A stretch of DNA of 51,435 nt, taken from positions 1-51,435 of the forward strand of contig NZ_KZ984700.1 in the NCBI RefSeq assembly GCF_003574485.1. Direction: 5' to 3'. The notes beneath the pieces were generated by a model. That model saw only the letters and a program-made list of their open reading frames with translations. It did no database searches and was not told the DNA's origin. Every line of letters starts with the position of its first letter. Within the stretch, counting starts at the first letter, position 1. Source of the stretch: Facilibium subflavum (lineage in GTDB: Bacteria > Pseudomonadota > Gammaproteobacteria > Francisellales > Francisellaceae). Shown in pieces: positions 27,742 to 36,510 of the stretch. The translations under genes were made by a program, and so were the position numbers.

Positions 27742-30700
27742 ATGACAACCACATACGACACACAGACAAAAGACCTACTTAGCTGCTATGAAAAAATGTA
27801 TAGCGCCAGAGCCATTGATGACCGAGAAGCTGAAATGGTAAACAGCGGGAAAGCAAACTTTTTAGCATCATCACGTGGCCATGAAGGTGCAATTATTTTT
27901 AACGCTTTCTTACACGAAGATGACTGGTTACACTGCCACTACCGTGATAAGCCTTTAATGCATGCCAGAGGCATGAAAGCAGAAATGTTTTTCTACAGCT
28001 CTCTTTGCAAAGCTGAAGGCATTTCAAATGGTCGCCAAATGGTTATTGGGGTTAGTGAAAAGGCTTTAAATATCGTTAGTATTATCACCCCTGTCGGCAA
28101 CCAGGCTTTACCTTCTTGTGGGATCGCGCAAAGTATTAAAGATGCCCCAAACAACCCAATTGTTTATTGCGGAATGGGAGATGGGACAACACAGCAAGGG
28201 GAAGTATTAGAAGCATTTGCCGAGGCAAAAAGACAGAATCTTCCTGTATTATTTGTTGTGCAAAATAATGAGCTTGCCATATCAACGCGAACACAAGGCA
28301 AAACCTTTTTCTCGATGCCCGATGGCAGCAAAAAGGATCAGTTTTATGATATCCCGATTACCTATTTGGATGGCACACGCCCATTAGAACAGTACCAGGC
28401 AATTAAATCTATTATCAAGGATATGCGCCAAAACCGCGCCCCACACATCATTGTTTTTGATGTTCCTCGACTAAATAGTCACTCTAATGCTGATGATCAA
28501 AGAATTTATCGCAGCAAAGAAGAACTGGAACAGTTAATAGCACAAGATCCACTTACTTTAAGTCGAAAGTACCTGCAAACACTTGGCATTACAGAAAATC
28601 AATTAAAGTCGATTGAAGCTGATTGCGATAAAATCATTGATGATGCTATGCATACAGCCTTACAAGGAAGCACGCCTGAGCCTTGCTTTGATGCAGAAAA
28701 ACCACTGCCTGCGCATTTACTCCCTGATCGTGAAGAGTACCGTGGCGACTTTTCCCAACAAACACGTTTAGGCATGGGAGCTGCCATGCGTGAAGTTTTT
28801 CGTCAACGATTACTTAATGATGAGCGGGTTTATTTATTAGGTGAAGATATTGAAGATGATAAAGGTGATGTATTTGGTGTGACCAAAGGCTTATCAACAC
28901 AATTTCCCGGACGCGTTGTTAATAGCCCCTTAGCAGAAGCAACCATTGTTGGGAAGTCTATTGGAATGGCACTAACCGGTAAACGCCCAGTTGCCTTTAT
29001 ACAGTTTGCTGATTTTATGCCACCGGCTTACAACCTGATATTTACCGAGCTTGCTACAATGCATTGGCGCTCAAACGGTGATTGGGATTGCCCTGTTATT
29101 ATCTTTGCAGCCTGTGGTGGCTATCGCCCTGGTCTGGGTCCATTTCATGCACAAACCAACGAAGGCACATTTGCACATATCCCAGGATTAGACGTTTACA
29201 TGCCATCTAATGCAGCAGATGCCGCAGGTATGTTAAATGCAGCCTTTGAATCTGATCGCCCCAGTGTATTTCTTTACCCTAAAAAGCTTTTGAACAATTC
29301 AAGCATTGATGATACAACATCAACCGATGTCAGCAAACAAATCATTCCTGTTGGTAAAGCAAGAATCGCAAAACCAGGAAGCGATATCACACTTGTTGGC
29401 TGGGGCAATACCGTAAGCCTTTGCCATGAAGTCGCTGACACACTGGAGACAGTTGGTGTTGATGCGGAGATTATTGATTTAAGAACCATTCGCCCTTATG
29501 ACTTAAAAAGCGTGTTGGCTTCAGCAGAAAAAACAGGACATTTAATCGTCACACATGAGGATAATCTAACCTGCGGTGTCGGTGGTGATGTTATTGCCTC
29601 AGTTGTTGAAAACGCGACAAGAAATATTAAAGTAAAACGTGTCACAAGAAGCGATACCTATGTACCGTGTAACTTTGATAACCAAATGCAAGTATTACCC
29701 TCTTTTGAGCGCATCTTAACCGCAGCTGCTGAACTGCTGGATTTATCCTTAAGCTGGGAAGTGCTTAAAAATAATGATGCTGGCAGTTATAATGTCGAAG
29801 TCATTGGTGCAAGCCCTTCTGATGAAAGCGTATTAATCACTGATTTATATGTGAAAATCGGAGATGAAATCAAGGTGGGTGATAAGCTGGTTGATCTAGA
29901 AGCCAGTAAGTCTGTTGGTGAAATACTGTCACCTAGTAATGGAACCGTTGAAGAGATTTACGTGGAAGAATCTGAGCGTGCAACAGTTGGCGATTTATTG
30001 CTGAAACTTCGCTTACCTCAAGGCAGTGTTAATCAGCAAAAAGAACAAAAACGCCCGATATTAAAGCGAAAAGTTCACAAAGAAGTAGTTCAAAAAAATA
30101 AACAACAAGGTGTTTATCCTGTGGGTATCAGCGCACCTTGCTTTAAAACAGGGGGCAAAAAAATTACCAATGATACACTTTTGGTGAACTTCCCTGAGCA
30201 TGCATCTGATGATATTATTAATCGCACTGGCATTGAAAGCCGCTTTTGGCTGGATAAGGGTGAAAGCATCGTTGATCTGGCTGCACAAGTTGCAAAAGAG
30301 TCACTTATCAATAGCCAATTAACACTTGCTGATATTGATATGCTGATTTGTGCAACCTGCACGCCTGATGAATTTCTATCGCCATCCATGGCATGTTTAG
30401 TATTAGAAAAACTTTATCACACTTTTGGCCAACACAATATTCCAGCTTATGACTTAAATGCGGCCTGTAGTGGCTACCTATTTGCATTACAAACGGCAAA
30501 GGATTATTTACAAATTCGCCCAAATAAGCGTGTATTAGTTATTACAGCAGAGTATATGAGCAAACGTGTCGATCAAAAAGACTTTGATACAGCCTTTTTG
30601 TTTGGTGATGCTGCCACAGCAACTATTGTCAATGGCGATGCACACCGCGATGATTCTCTGGCAATGATTGATGAGATTGCATTAACGAGTATTGCTGAGA

Positions 30701-31080
30701 ATGGTGAAACTTTGAATGTTCCTGCTGCTGAATGCCAATTTATTCAACTTGAAGGCAAAAAACTCTTCACTTTTGCAGTTAAGACAATGTCAATGATTAT
30801 GCATAAATGCTGCCAACAAAGCGGGATTGCATTAAATACGGTTGATCTTGTTATTCCACATCAAGCCAATCAACGCATCTCTAATGCCGTTGAAAAACGT
30901 TTAAAAATGCAACCAGGCACACTTTATAGTAATATTGCCCGTTATGGTAATACTTCCTCTTGCACCATTCCAATTGCATTGAGTGAAACATTAACAAAGC
31001 AAGGTAAAGATAAAAAAGTCGCCCTTTGTGCATTTGGCTCAGGATTTACGGCTGCAGCGGCTTTATTAACAACCAAGTAA
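27742..31080 (+). CDS. Four-domain fusion: 2-oxoacid dehydrogenase E1 alpha + E1 beta + lipoyl domain + KAS III
   Basis: A 1,112-residue single chain. Residues about 10-330 are an E1-alpha subunit with the thiamine diphosphate motif GDG...NN (146-176). Residues about 340-680 are E1-beta (LLGEDIEDDKGDVFGVTKGL, NSPLAEATIVG, GPFHAQTNEG). Residues about 690-760 are a lipoyl domain with acceptor Lys723 in LEASKS. After a basic Lys/Gln linker, residues about 790-1112 are a FabH-like condensing enzyme with Cys909, His1040 and Asn1070, spaced 131 and 30 apart as in E. coli FabH. No E2 acyltransferase or E3 domain is present. The parts suggest decarboxylation of a 2-oxoacid, acyl loading on the lipoyl arm and use as a condensation primer. 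The start is chosen for its AAGGAA site; a GTG 13 codons upstream is possible. No partner genes flank it. Confidence 0.88.
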   Translation: MTTTYDTQTKDLLSCYEKMYSARAIDDREAEMVNSGKANFLASSRGHEGAIIFNAFLHEDDWLHCHYRDKPLMHARGMKAEMFFYSSLCKAEGISNGRQMVIGVSEKALNIVSIITPVGNQALPSCGIAQSIKDAPNNPIVYCGMGDGTTQQGEVLEAFAEAKRQNLPVLFVVQNNELAISTRTQGKTFFSMPDGSKKDQFYDIPITYLDGTRPLEQYQAIKSIIKDMRQNRAPHIIVFDVPRLNSHSNADDQRIYRSKEELEQLIAQDPLTLSRKYLQTLGITENQLKSIEADCDKIIDDAMHTALQGSTPEPCFDAEKPLPAHLLPDREEYRGDFSQQTRLGMGAAMREVFRQRLLNDERVYLLGEDIEDDKGDVFGVTKGLSTQFPGRVVNSPLAEATIVGKSIGMALTGKRPVAFIQFADFMPPAYNLIFTELATMHWRSNGDWDCPVIIFAACGGYRPGLGPFHAQTNEGTFAHIPGLDVYMPSNAADAAGMLNAAFESDRPSVFLYPKKLLNNSSIDDTTSTDVSKQIIPVGKARIAKPGSDITLVGWGNTVSLCHEVADTLETVGVDAEIIDLRTIRPYDLKSVLASAEKTGHLIVTHEDNLTCGVGGDVIASVVENATRNIKVKRVTRSDTYVPCNFDNQMQVLPSFERILTAAAELLDLSLSWEVLKNNDAGSYNVEVIGASPSDESVLITDLYVKIGDEIKVGDKLVDLEASKSVGEILSPSNGTVEEIYVEESERATVGDLLLKLRLPQGSVNQQKEQKRPILKRKVHKEVVQKNKQQGVYPVGISAPCFKTGGKKITNDTLLVNFPEHASDDIINRTGIESRFWLDKGESIVDLAAQVAKESLINSQLTLADIDMLICATCTPDEFLSPSMACLVLEKLYHTFGQHNIPAYDLNAACSGYLFALQTAKDYLQIRPNKRVLVITAEYMSKRVDQKDFDTAFLFGDAATATIVNGDAHRDDSLAMIDEIALTSIAENGETLNVPAAECQFIQLEGKKLFTFAVKTMSMIMHKCCQQSGIALNTVDLVIPHQANQRISNAVEKRLKMQPGTLYSNIARYGNTSSCTIPIALSETLTKQGKDKKVALCAFGSGFTAAAALLTTK

Positions 31081-31096
31081 GTGTTTTTGAAAAGGT

Positions 31097-31120
31097 AAAA
31101 CCAACTAACTGCTGGTTTTT
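31097..31120 (+). terminator. Weak terminator-like hairpin after the fusion gene
   Basis: AAAACCA and TGGTTTT pair around a nine-base loop, ending in five T, 16 bases after the stop codon. The stem is short and AT-rich, so this is tentative. Confidence 0.3.
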
Positions 31121-31251
31121 CATAAAATTCACTATAATATATTGCATTGTATTTTATAACTGTTAGATTAGCTCCTATAAAAATTGCAATTAACGCCTTA
31201 TAGGAAATTTTGCTATAAGTTATGTAAAACACAAAAAATGAAGACATTATA

Positions 31252-33564
31252 ATGACAAAAAATTTAGTAATTGTAGAGTCTCCCGCTAAATCCAAGACGA
31301 TTAAAAAATACCTGGGCAAAGATTTTGAGATTCTTGCTTCTTATGGTCATGTCCGTGATTTAGAACCAAAAGAAACTTCTGTTGATATTGAAAATAATTT
31401 CAAAATGAAATATCAGCTTATTGAACGTAATAAGCGTCATGTGGATGCAATTAAAAAATCTGCTAAAGATGCGCAAAACATCTACTTGGCAACAGATCCA
31501 GATCGTGAGGGTGAGGCTATCTCATGGCATATTTATGAGCTATTAAAAAATGCGCGCTTATTAAAAGATAAGACCGTTCATCGTATTGCTTTTAATGAGA
31601 TCACTAAAAATGCGGTGACCGAGGCGGTAAAAAATCCACGTGATCTTTCTATGGATCTTGTTAATGCACAACAAGCACGCAGAGCACTTGACTTTCTTGT
31701 TGGCTTCAAGCTTTCTCCACTTTTATGGAAGAAAGTTCGTCGAGGGCTTTCAGCCGGACGCGTTCAAAGCCCAGCGCTTCGCATGATTGTTGAGCGTGAA
31801 CTGGAAATTGAGGCATTTGAATCACAGGAGTATTGGAGTATTACGGCTCAATGCCAGAAAAAGCGCAAATTTGATGCCAAACTAATACAGTTTGCAAATA
31901 ATAAATTAACGCAATTTTCTTTAACGACAGAAAACCAGACGAAAAGTGCTTTAGAAACAATTAAGTCAGATGCTAATGGTTCGCTTATTGTACAAAGTGT
32001 TGTTAAGAAACAAAAAAAACGTAATCCTTTACCACCATTTATTACCTCAACATTACAGCAAGATGCCGTTAGAAAGCTTGGCTTTACCACGAAAAAAACA
32101 ATGATGCTTGCCCAGCAATTATATGAGGGGATTGATCTAGGCAGTGAAGGTGCTGTTGGTTTAATTACCTATATGAGAACAGACTCTACTAATTTATCAA
32201 ATGATGCTGTAAATGATATCCGCGACTTTATTGAGCAAACTTATACTAATGCGTTGTTGCCAAGTAAGGTACGTGTTTACAAAACAAAAAACCAAAATGC
32301 TCAGGAAGCGCATGAAGCAATTCGCCCAACCTCTGTATTCAAACGTCCTGAAGATATAAAAGCGTTTTTAAGTGCAGATCAGTTTAAGCTTTATGATCTT
32401 ATCTGGAAACGTGCCGTTGCCTGCCAGATGGCACATGCGGTAATTGACACGGTAGCCGTTGAGTTAGTGACTGAAAATAAAGCACATATGTTTAAAACAA
32501 CGGGCTCAGTTATTGCAAAGCCTGGATTCTTAACTGTTTACCAGGAAGCAAAAGATGAGGATGCTAAAGATTCTGATGATGAAGCCGTGCTGCCAGAATT
32601 AAAACAAGGTGAGACGGTACAAGTGAATGATATTATTGCTAAACAGCACTTTACCGAGCCACCACCACGCTACAGTGAGGCCTCTCTAGTTAAAGCACTT
32701 GAAGAGTATGGCATTGGCCGACCATCAACTTATGCGACCATTATTTCAACCTTGCAACAGCGTGAATATGTTGAAGTAGACAAAAAACGCTTCAAACCAA
32801 CTGACGTTGGCCGTGTTGTGAATAGCTTCTTAACCAATTATTTCAAAAAGTATGTTGAATATAGTTTCACGGCAAAACTTGAAGATGAGCTTGATGATAT
32901 CGCAGAAGGCAAAAGTGAATGGATTCCTGTGTTAGAGCACTTCTGGCAGCCTTTTATTCGGAAAATTGAAGAAACTGACGCTTCGGTGAAAAAAAGTGAT
33001 GTAACGCAGGAAAAACTTGATGAGGATTGTCCAGAATGCGGACATAAGCTCTCTATCCGCCTGGGTCGAAGTGGCCGTTTTATTGGCTGTACCAATTACC
33101 CTGAATGTACTTATACCAGAGCAATAAAATCAGAAGAAACCGAAAAGGATGAAGCCACACCACAAGCACCTGAAATTGTTGAAGGCAGACAATGCCCACA
33201 ATGTGATTCAGATTTACACATCAAACAAGGGCGCTATGGTAAATTTATTGGTTGTTCCAATTATCCTAAATGTAAACACATGGAACCCCTTGAAAAACCA
33301 AAAGACTTAGGCATACAATGCCCTAAGTGTAAACAACATAATTTTGTTGAGAAAAAATCGCGCAAAGGGAAAGTATTTTATACCTGCAGTGGCTTTCCAA
33401 AATGTAAAAATTCATTCTGGTACCCACCTATTCAAGAAGAATGCCCTAAATGTAAAAGCCCAATCTTGCTGCATAAAATCACTAAGAAATACGGTGAACA
33501 AAAAGTGTGTCCAAATGAAGATTGCGATTTTGCAGTGGATTTAGGCAATCATTCAGAGGAATAA
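31252..33564 (+). CDS. topA: DNA topoisomerase I
   Basis: Type IA topoisomerase that relaxes negative supercoils. The 770-residue product begins with the TOPRIM domain (NLVIVESPAKSKTIKKYLG, ATDPDREGEAISWH), has active-site Tyr307 in LITYMRTDSTN, the FVGFKLSPLLWKKV-like segment and GIGRPSTYATII, and ends in four zinc-ribbon repeats with CxxC pairs (for example CPECGHKL, CPQCDSDL, CPKCKQHN, CPKCKSPI). The length and zinc-ribbon tail are typical for gammaproteobacteria, although E. coli is longer (865). Its last 16 bases overlap the end of the AraC-type gene on the other strand. Confidence 0.98.
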   Translation: MTKNLVIVESPAKSKTIKKYLGKDFEILASYGHVRDLEPKETSVDIENNFKMKYQLIERNKRHVDAIKKSAKDAQNIYLATDPDREGEAISWHIYELLKNARLLKDKTVHRIAFNEITKNAVTEAVKNPRDLSMDLVNAQQARRALDFLVGFKLSPLLWKKVRRGLSAGRVQSPALRMIVERELEIEAFESQEYWSITAQCQKKRKFDAKLIQFANNKLTQFSLTTENQTKSALETIKSDANGSLIVQSVVKKQKKRNPLPPFITSTLQQDAVRKLGFTTKKTMMLAQQLYEGIDLGSEGAVGLITYMRTDSTNLSNDAVNDIRDFIEQTYTNALLPSKVRVYKTKNQNAQEAHEAIRPTSVFKRPEDIKAFLSADQFKLYDLIWKRAVACQMAHAVIDTVAVELVTENKAHMFKTTGSVIAKPGFLTVYQEAKDEDAKDSDDEAVLPELKQGETVQVNDIIAKQHFTEPPPRYSEASLVKALEEYGIGRPSTYATIISTLQQREYVEVDKKRFKPTDVGRVVNSFLTNYFKKYVEYSFTAKLEDELDDIAEGKSEWIPVLEHFWQPFIRKIEETDASVKKSDVTQEKLDEDCPECGHKLSIRLGRSGRFIGCTNYPECTYTRAIKSEETEKDEATPQAPEIVEGRQCPQCDSDLHIKQGRYGKFIGCSNYPKCKHMEPLEKPKDLGIQCPKCKQHNFVEKKSRKGKVFYTCSGFPKCKNSFWYPPIQEECPKCKSPILLHKITKKYGEQKVCPNEDCDFAVDLGNHSEE

Positions 33565-34310
33565 AAATCTGAAGGCTTTTTGCCAGTCAAGCGCTTAAAC
33601 ATGTGAATAAAAGCACTGTCACTGTCATAACCAAGCTCTCTTGCAACAACAGAGGTTTTTTTCACAACAGCCAAACGCTTAATGGCAATTAGCGCTTTAT
33701 AGTTTTGTAACCATTGTGAAAAAGCCATTCCTGTTTCTTCTTTAAAAATTCGGCTTAGATGCCGAGTACTTAAATGTACAATCTCTGCAATATTATTAAG
33801 TTTAAGCGGTGTATCCAGATGTGTATTGATATAATGAAGCATCTTTTTAAGCCTTGGATGTTCAGGAATTGACAACTTATAAAAGTGCTCGTTTTGCAAA
33901 TCCAAAAGCTCAAAGGTCAGCACTTCTAAATACGCAAAACTAATATTCTCTGGTGTTGCTCTGGATCGTGTTAATTTTAGAATCAACTCTTTTAATAATC
34001 CGCTGACAAGTAACACCATCGTATTGCCTGGCAACTCTTGTGACTTGGTTTGTGTCAAATATAAATGATATGCCCTTGTCTTACTTTGCATCTGCCCGCT
34101 ATGTGCCATATTTGCAGGAATATAAATCAAAAAACCCGACGGAATAAGATAAACATTACTCCCCACAATAACCTTCATTAACCCTGTTTCAATATACGTT
34201 ATCTGCGCTTTGGCATGGCTATGCGCTTCAAACAGATTATCTTGATTTTCTTCTGTTACACCAAAAAGCGGCAAATGAGCATCATCAATAATCTGAATGG
34301 GTTCATTCAT
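33549..34310 (-). CDS. AraC-family transcription regulator with cupin sensor
   Basis: A 253-residue regulator: an N-terminal cupin-like sensor (about 20-90, with EAHSHAKAQITYIETGLMKV and PANMAHSG as the metal/ligand-type histidine segments) and a C-terminal pair of helix-turn-helix motifs (about 150-250, LNNIAEIVHLSTRHLSRIFKEETG and VARELGYDSDSAFIHMFKRLTGKKPSDF). This architecture is common in regulators that sit beside an exporter. It is divergent from the MFS transporter gene and the 143 bases between them carry inverted and direct repeats, so control of that exporter is likely. Confidence 0.92.
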   Translation of the reverse strand: MNEPIQIIDDAHLPLFGVTEENQDNLFEAHSHAKAQITYIETGLMKVIVGSNVYLIPSGFLIYIPANMAHSGQMQSKTRAYHLYLTQTKSQELPGNTMVLLVSGLLKELILKLTRSRATPENISFAYLEVLTFELLDLQNEHFYKLSIPEHPRLKKMLHYINTHLDTPLKLNNIAEIVHLSTRHLSRIFKEETGMAFSQWLQNYKALIAIKRLAVVKKTSVVARELGYDSDSAFIHMFKRLTGKKPSDFYSSE

Positions 34311-34328
34311 TTCATATTACCTTGTACT

Positions 34329-34377
34329 GCAAATATCATAACCTTATGATAGCAAATATTACATTTAAGCAAAATAT
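34329..34377. promoter_or_regulatory. Candidate operator between AraC regulator and MFS exporter
   Basis: The perfect inverted repeat TATCATAA-CC-TTATGATA lies at 34334-34351. Overlapping it, GCAAATAT occurs at 34329-34336 and again at 34352-34359, 23 bases apart (about two helical turns, as for AraC half-sites), with GCAAAATAT at 34369-34377. The array is 19 bases from the regulator's start and about 75 from the exporter's. Confidence 0.5.
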
Positions 34378-34453
34378 TGTCTTTATTATTATAATAAGCC
34401 TGATCAAAGAACGATACACTCATCACTTAAAAAAATAAATAAGGTTACGTTCT

Positions 34454-35896
34454 ATGACACCATTTAAAACAATTCTTCTTCTTAGCTATATCTGTATTGC
34501 TTCACTATCTGCAGCGATCATCACCCCTGGATTACATAGTATTCAGATACAATTTCAGCTAACAAGTGGTGCACTTAACTGGGTTATTTCTATTTTTTTA
34601 ATTGGTTATGTCATTGGTCAGCTAATTTATGGGCCATTATCAAACCGCTATGGCAGATTAACTGCATTACGAGGTGGCTTGGTTCTTAATTTAATTGGCA
34701 TTGTTATATCATTGCTTGCTGCTTATTTTTCCCTGTATAATTTGCTTTTAATCGGCAGGGTGATAACGGCACTAGGCGCCTCAGCAGGGCTATCGATAAG
34801 CTATACGCTGATTCACGAGTTATTACCTGAACAAAAAGCAAAACATGTACTATCCTTTGCTGTTCTTGCCTTCACCATTGGGCTGGCGATCTCAGTAACT
34901 GTCGGTGGTATTATTACACAATATTTTCATTGGTATGATTGTTTTTGGCTTTTACTGGCCCACGGTATTATCATGCTCGTATTAACCTGGCAATTTAAAG
35001 AGACACTTATTAATAAACAATCATTGCTCTTGCGGCATATTGGTTACAACTATCTTCAGGTACTTAAAAATGCAAAGCTCATCATTTTCTCTCTTTTGGT
35101 CAGCCTGCTTACCATTTTTTCATATGGATATTCAGCTGTAGCACCTTTATATGCGCAAAAGGTGCTGCACCTGCGCCCTGACACCTATGGTTATTGGAAT
35201 ATCATCAACACCGTGGGAATGCTTGCAAGCAGTTTTCTGGCAAGCTTCTTGCTAAAACGTTTAAGTGCTGAAAAAACAATCATGTTGCTTTTAGCGCTTG
35301 TAATGCCATTTATCTTTATACTGCTTGGCATTGCATTTATTAAAAGCGCAAGTACCTTATTATTTTTTGGGATTACCACCCTTTTATATTTAATCATGGG
35401 AGCAATAATGGGACCTGCAAGCTATTTGGCAACACATCATACAAAAGATAAAGCCAGCGCCAGCAGTATGATGTCTTTTATCAACATGGGTGTAGCAACA
35501 CTAAGCGTATCGATCATGGGTTATTTACCACTAAGTAGTATTGCGCAATTTGCAATAACACTATTGTTTATGTATCTTATTACAAGCACTTTTTCAGTTG
35601 CCTATATAAGCATAAGCAAGTTGAATAGCGCCAAGCTATTTCGTTCAGTCATCTCATTACGCATTACGCATTACGCATTACGCATTACGCATTACGCATT
35701 ACGCATTACGCATTACGCATTACGCATTTATACCCATCATAAACTATTTTTCAGTATTTCTGTCAACTCTAGTTTGGATTATTTAAGTGCTACTCACAAG
35801 ATAATAAGTCCCACCCTTACCATCTCCTGTAAATCTAACCTTGAGATTATAGACCTGATCACAGGCATTTACAGCCCATATCTCATTCCAAGATGA
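34454..35896 (+). CDS. MFS drug-efflux-type transporter (Bcr/CflA family) with repeat-extended tail
   Basis: An inner-membrane proton-driven exporter with about 12 helices in residues 1-385. The loop GQLIYGPLSNRYGRLTALRGG is the MFS signature A, and the start and motif C region (GLAISVTVGGIITQYFHW) fit the Bcr/CflA drug-resistance branch. From about residue 400 the frame runs through ten copies of a 7-base repeat, encoding LRITHYA three times and part of a fourth, then reads out for about 60 more residues and overlaps the next gene on the opposite strand by 114 bases. This tail is not part of the family. The functional protein probably ends in any frame near residue 400. Confidence 0.85.
   Translation: MTPFKTILLLSYICIASLSAAIITPGLHSIQIQFQLTSGALNWVISIFLIGYVIGQLIYGPLSNRYGRLTALRGGLVLNLIGIVISLLAAYFSLYNLLLIGRVITALGASAGLSISYTLIHELLPEQKAKHVLSFAVLAFTIGLAISVTVGGIITQYFHWYDCFWLLLAHGIIMLVLTWQFKETLINKQSLLLRHIGYNYLQVLKNAKLIIFSLLVSLLTIFSYGYSAVAPLYAQKVLHLRPDTYGYWNIINTVGMLASSFLASFLLKRLSAEKTIMLLLALVMPFIFILLGIAFIKSASTLLFFGITTLLYLIMGAIMGPASYLATHHTKDKASASSMMSFINMGVATLSVSIMGYLPLSSIAQFAITLLFMYLITSTFSVAYISISKLNSAKLFRSVISLRITHYALRITHYALRITHYALRIYTHHKLFFSISVNSSLDYLSATHKIISPTLTISCKSNLEIIDLITGIYSPYLIPR
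35655..35728 (+). repeat. Tandem 7-base repeat (CATTACG, about 10.6 copies)
   Basis: Ten perfect head-to-tail copies of CATTACG run from 35655 to 35724, followed by a partial CATT. They lie in the 3' end of the MFS transporter frame. As seven is not a multiple of three, gain or loss of one copy shifts the frame: one alternative would stop at a TAA 20-odd bases later and the other after about 20 codons. Copy number is therefore expected to vary by slippage. Confidence 0.95.
35726..35765 (+). repeat. Copy of the dispersed repeat end
   Basis: These 40 bases match the complement of 20691-20730 at 35 of 40 positions, starting ATTTATACCCATCATAAAC and ending TTTCTGTCA. The partner end of the element is not seen. 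It abuts the 7-base tandem repeat directly. Confidence 0.65.
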
Positions 35897-36442
35897 AATA
35901 GGCCTTGTTTGCCCTGCTTCTATGGTCTCCATTGACTTTACTTTTGGCAATACAGAAATATAACGTTTAATCGAAACAGGTGTTTTATTACAACCCAGTG
36001 CCACTAATTTTCCTGCCACAGCTTGCATAGTGTCTCGTTGAAGCAGATTATCTGCTAAACTTGCCTCCATTACTGCCCCTTTTGGCAGTGGCATATCATC
36101 AGCTAAAAAATAGTAAAGATCCTGACCTATCGCTTTTTGATAACTCACCTTCATCCTTTGTGACCGATAACACCCCTTTAAAACCCAGGACTCTTGCCAA
36201 AATAACTGACCTTGTTGGTAACGTGGATTTTTAACCACTCGAATATCAACGATTTCAGGGATCTTTTCGCATCTCGTTAAATAAAGAAATTTATAAGTCA
36301 GCATCTCAAAAACACCTGCTCTTAGCTTGATTATTTTTTCTTCTAGATCACTTGATAATCCTGCAAAGCCAATATTTATGCCAAGCAATAGCATTAACAT
36401 GAAAGCACAAAAAGTCTTGATACCCTGTTTGTCTTTTTTCAT
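35783..36442 (-). CDS. Exported protein with internal duplication (219 aa), unassigned
   Basis: A 219-residue protein with a signal peptide (about 1-27, ending GFA). The rest contains two copies of one module. In the first, Cys58, Trp82, Trp86, Cys91, Val99 and Tyr110-Tyr111 mark the pattern; in the second, Cys151, Trp185, Trp189, Cys194, Val202 and Tyr213-Tyr214 repeat it with identical spacing from the first Trp onward. Paired cysteines suggest one disulfide per module in the periplasm or outside. I do not recognise a family. It is followed by the repeat-rich end of the exporter gene on the other strand, and its own upstream region is short (68 bases to the DUF445 gene). Confidence 0.8.
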   Translation of the reverse strand: MKKDKQGIKTFCAFMLMLLLGINIGFAGLSSDLEEKIIKLRAGVFEMLTYKFLYLTRCEKIPEIVDIRVVKNPRYQQGQLFWQESWVLKGCYRSQRMKVSYQKAIGQDLYYFLADDMPLPKGAVMEASLADNLLQRDTMQAVAGKLVALGCNKTPVSIKRYISVLPKVKSMETIEAGQTRPISSWNEIWAVNACDQVYNLKVRFTGDGKGGTYYLVSST

Positions 36443-36510
36443 TGTGTAATCCTTGGTGAAAAAATAAGGTAGGTAATATCAAATTGTAGACAATAAATTC
36501 AAAAAATAAA

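Noticed and set aside
35655-35728. CRISPR array
   Set aside because: The repeats are contiguous 7-base units with no spacers; this is a simple tandem repeat.
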